From the NCBI GenBank assembly GCA_009760855.2, contig WPIO01000020.1, positions 3,388,501 through 3,452,500 of the forward strand: 64,000 bases of DNA. The letters run 5' to 3'. Numbering within the stretch: the first letter of the stretch is position 1; each line of letters starts with the position of its first letter. The stretch comes from Cristatella mucedo. Taxonomy: Eukaryota > Bryozoa > Phylactolaemata > Cristatellidae. The notes beneath the pieces were generated by a model, which saw only the letters and a program-made list of their open reading frames with translations, did no database searches and was not told where the DNA came from. Both the position numbers and the translations under genes were made by a program. Shown piece after piece: positions 55,501 to 58,500 of the stretch.

Positions 55501-58500
55501 GTTAAGGTGCTTGCCCCGACCAAGGCCTGGCTGAGGTCGTGGGCTCGAGCCCCGAGGCATTTGTGAAGCGCCTGAATAGAGATTAAGCTCTCTTAGACCA
55601 CTATACAAATGAATTGTATATATATATATATATATATATTTATTTATATATTTATTTATTTATGCATACTCTTTAAATTCAAGAGAAATCATCCAACAGA
55701 AGCCATGCATGTAGAGATTGTTCAGAAAAATGTGTTATAAAACGGTTGTGTGTAAGCATTAGTCAGGACACTGACGCTCAATTTTTTTCAAGCCAGTAGC
55801 CTGAATGTAAATATGAAAGTAATAATCCCTAAAATGAATGTGCATGAATAAGCCCAAAAAAGGTTAACTTCAGCTGAATATTTGGTTAGCTTTCTTGACT
55901 TCTACCCTAGTAATTCAGATATAGACCCCAGTACTTAGAATACTTTTTCTTGAATCATCAGAGATGCTTTCACTTATCCGTTTCCATAAGTTTTTTGGTT
56001 TCATCATTTTAATATTCGCGCTACATCGATGCTGCATAAAAAATAAGCTTAAATCTTTACTAATTTCTAGTTCTGCATCTATTGCACGGTGTAAGCATTG
56101 GACGCACAGTGGAAGAGAGGCTAAAAACAACGTAGAGAAACATCGAGAAATTTAAGCGCATTCACTTGCATTTCAATCTTCAATGAGACATGCAATATCA
56201 TGAAAATAAGGAAATGTTAGAATTATTTCACGAAAATTTAAGGTACTTACCCAGACAATGTGACGGTTACATTTTGCTGGAGATTCAGATAGTTAAAAAC
56301 AATTACCGAAAGTGCGAACTGTTCTCCTCTCACTAAGGAGTATGGAACTATAGCTGTTACGAAAAATGGTTGAAATACAGTGAACTACAATGATTAAGAA
56401 ATCAAAATCACATTTTAAGCAAGCTCTTAGAGAATCAAAAGATTATTGTCGCACTACAGTTTTTCGATATTGATACATGTAAGATAAATGTGCTAACTTG
56501 AATCTCCTTTAACTCAAGCTTTTAAGAGAAATTTCCTTGTAAAGCTTCATAATGCCATAGCAAGTCCTAACAGCGAGCCTTTTTACCGGCAAGATCTGAA
56601 CATTTGACAAGATGCACAAATATATTCATTTTTCCGTTCAAAAAATTGCAGATCTGAAGGTAATGTATTTCAATGTAAGAACTCGCGATTTAGTTAACTC
56701 ATTTTAAATCTTTTTCCTGCTGTGCTACATGAAATGCTATAGATCTAGTGGACTAGCAAAAGCTTATGAATCAAAATTATTTTGAGGAACTTATATAACT
56801 AATGTTTTCTGTAATTCTAGAGCTATTAAACTCTTGCGTTAACTTTCGCGAAGGCGGAGCAGAATTTTGAAATGTTGCTCTATAGTTAGTTATACGAACA
56901 AATAACATAAAAATAGATCAAGATGCTTCAATCAGTACTCTTTGAATGATTTACTACGTCTGTCAGTATTAAATATAGAACATTAAATAGGTCATAGGCA
57001 GCCCGGGCCAATAGCTACTGCCTTTGGCAGGAACTACATTTTGGAGTTGAACAATAGCGATTTTGAAAATGCCTTTTAAATTATTGCATGTTTGCCAGTT
57101 ATCTGGCAGCAAGGAGAATCCCTGCATCCAAGCGCCAATTAGAGAATTAAGACTACTGGACTGAACAATAGCTCGTCTATCATAAGAATCGTGACGGCTA
57201 ATTAACACCATCCTTGAGGCAGTTTAAAAGTATAAATAACATTGAAATGCGACGCTATCTTAGGGTAGAGTCCCCTCTAGCATGTCGGATGCAGGATGAC
57301 TGTCTTATCACAAAACACGATTGCACCTGACCCAGAGCGCCAACCATAACTGGGATAGAGGTTCAGCCATGGAAAAAGCCGAGGCCTGAAAATATGTGGC
57401 CGCTTCTCCGTTCTTCTGTCGTCTGCTCATGTCAACGACGCCACGCAACTTAACTATGATGCTATCTCGATTTTGGCCCAAATATTAAGATTTTCAAACA
57501 TCAACGTGCCAACAGCAAATTTTAGAGCAATGATAGCCGCTATCTTTGCACTCCAAGACCACGCACAGCTATCATCTTGCAGCTCTTGCTCTTTTCTTAC
57601 TTAAATTTATTCTCTAATTAAATTCAAACAATTTTAAGCGTTACGTTTTCGATTGAGTATGCTACCACTTAATATTCGATCTTGCTTCCGTCGCAGAAAA
57701 TGTAAAGTACCTAGAAAGAGATTGAGTTCTCTGATGACGCTTTATTAAATCTATTACTATTTCAATTATTATTTTTATTATTATTATGCCAAAGTTAGTC
57801 GCCAATCCAACCGTGCTGAACAATGTTCATAACGAGGAAGATAATTTGCGCAAGGAGTTGATCATCTAAGGCAAACAATATGAGAATGATCAGCGGGACA
57901 TGGATGCAGAAAAAGCTCAGACGCATCAGTTGTTGGAATGTAGAAAGCTAGGTACCACTCCCAGATTTTAGCTCAAATTAGTCATTAGAAGGGCTGCAAA
58001 GCTACTTTTCTCTCAATAGCTTAATAAGACTGGCAGAGGGTCCATGCTCTACGGCTCTATGGAAAAATCTATCTCATTAGAGGAAAAGGTACTGTCATTT
58101 TTTTTACTGTGGAGTAGTCACCAGCCGACTCCCCAGCACAATCTCATCCACGCTTTTATGACTCACTAACTTGTGTGCAGTGGCAACTCTCAATCTCAAC
58201 CCTACCTAGCCGGCCGTTTTTAATTTAAAACGACCCTAAAATAAGCTTGTTTTTCACAGCATTTTCTCTGTAATACATGCAAATTGTTTTTGAATGCTCA
58301 TGTATGCAAATTTGCCTGCCACCATTAGCGAATATTCATGATTTCTTTTTAGAGCTAAATTAAACTTAATTAAACTTAAATTTCCTAGCAATAAATTAAA
58401 AAATCCTTCGAGAGCCACGAAAATGTTTTATAACCAATGAAATTGTTATCAATATTGGAAAAATATTTGAAACTACTTGATGGATTCTACCAAACGATTG

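Noticed and set aside
55227-55523. 98-codon minus frame as an extra TEP exon
   Set aside because: Exons 2 and 3 are phase-compatible and contiguous in the family alignment; part of the frame is SINE B.
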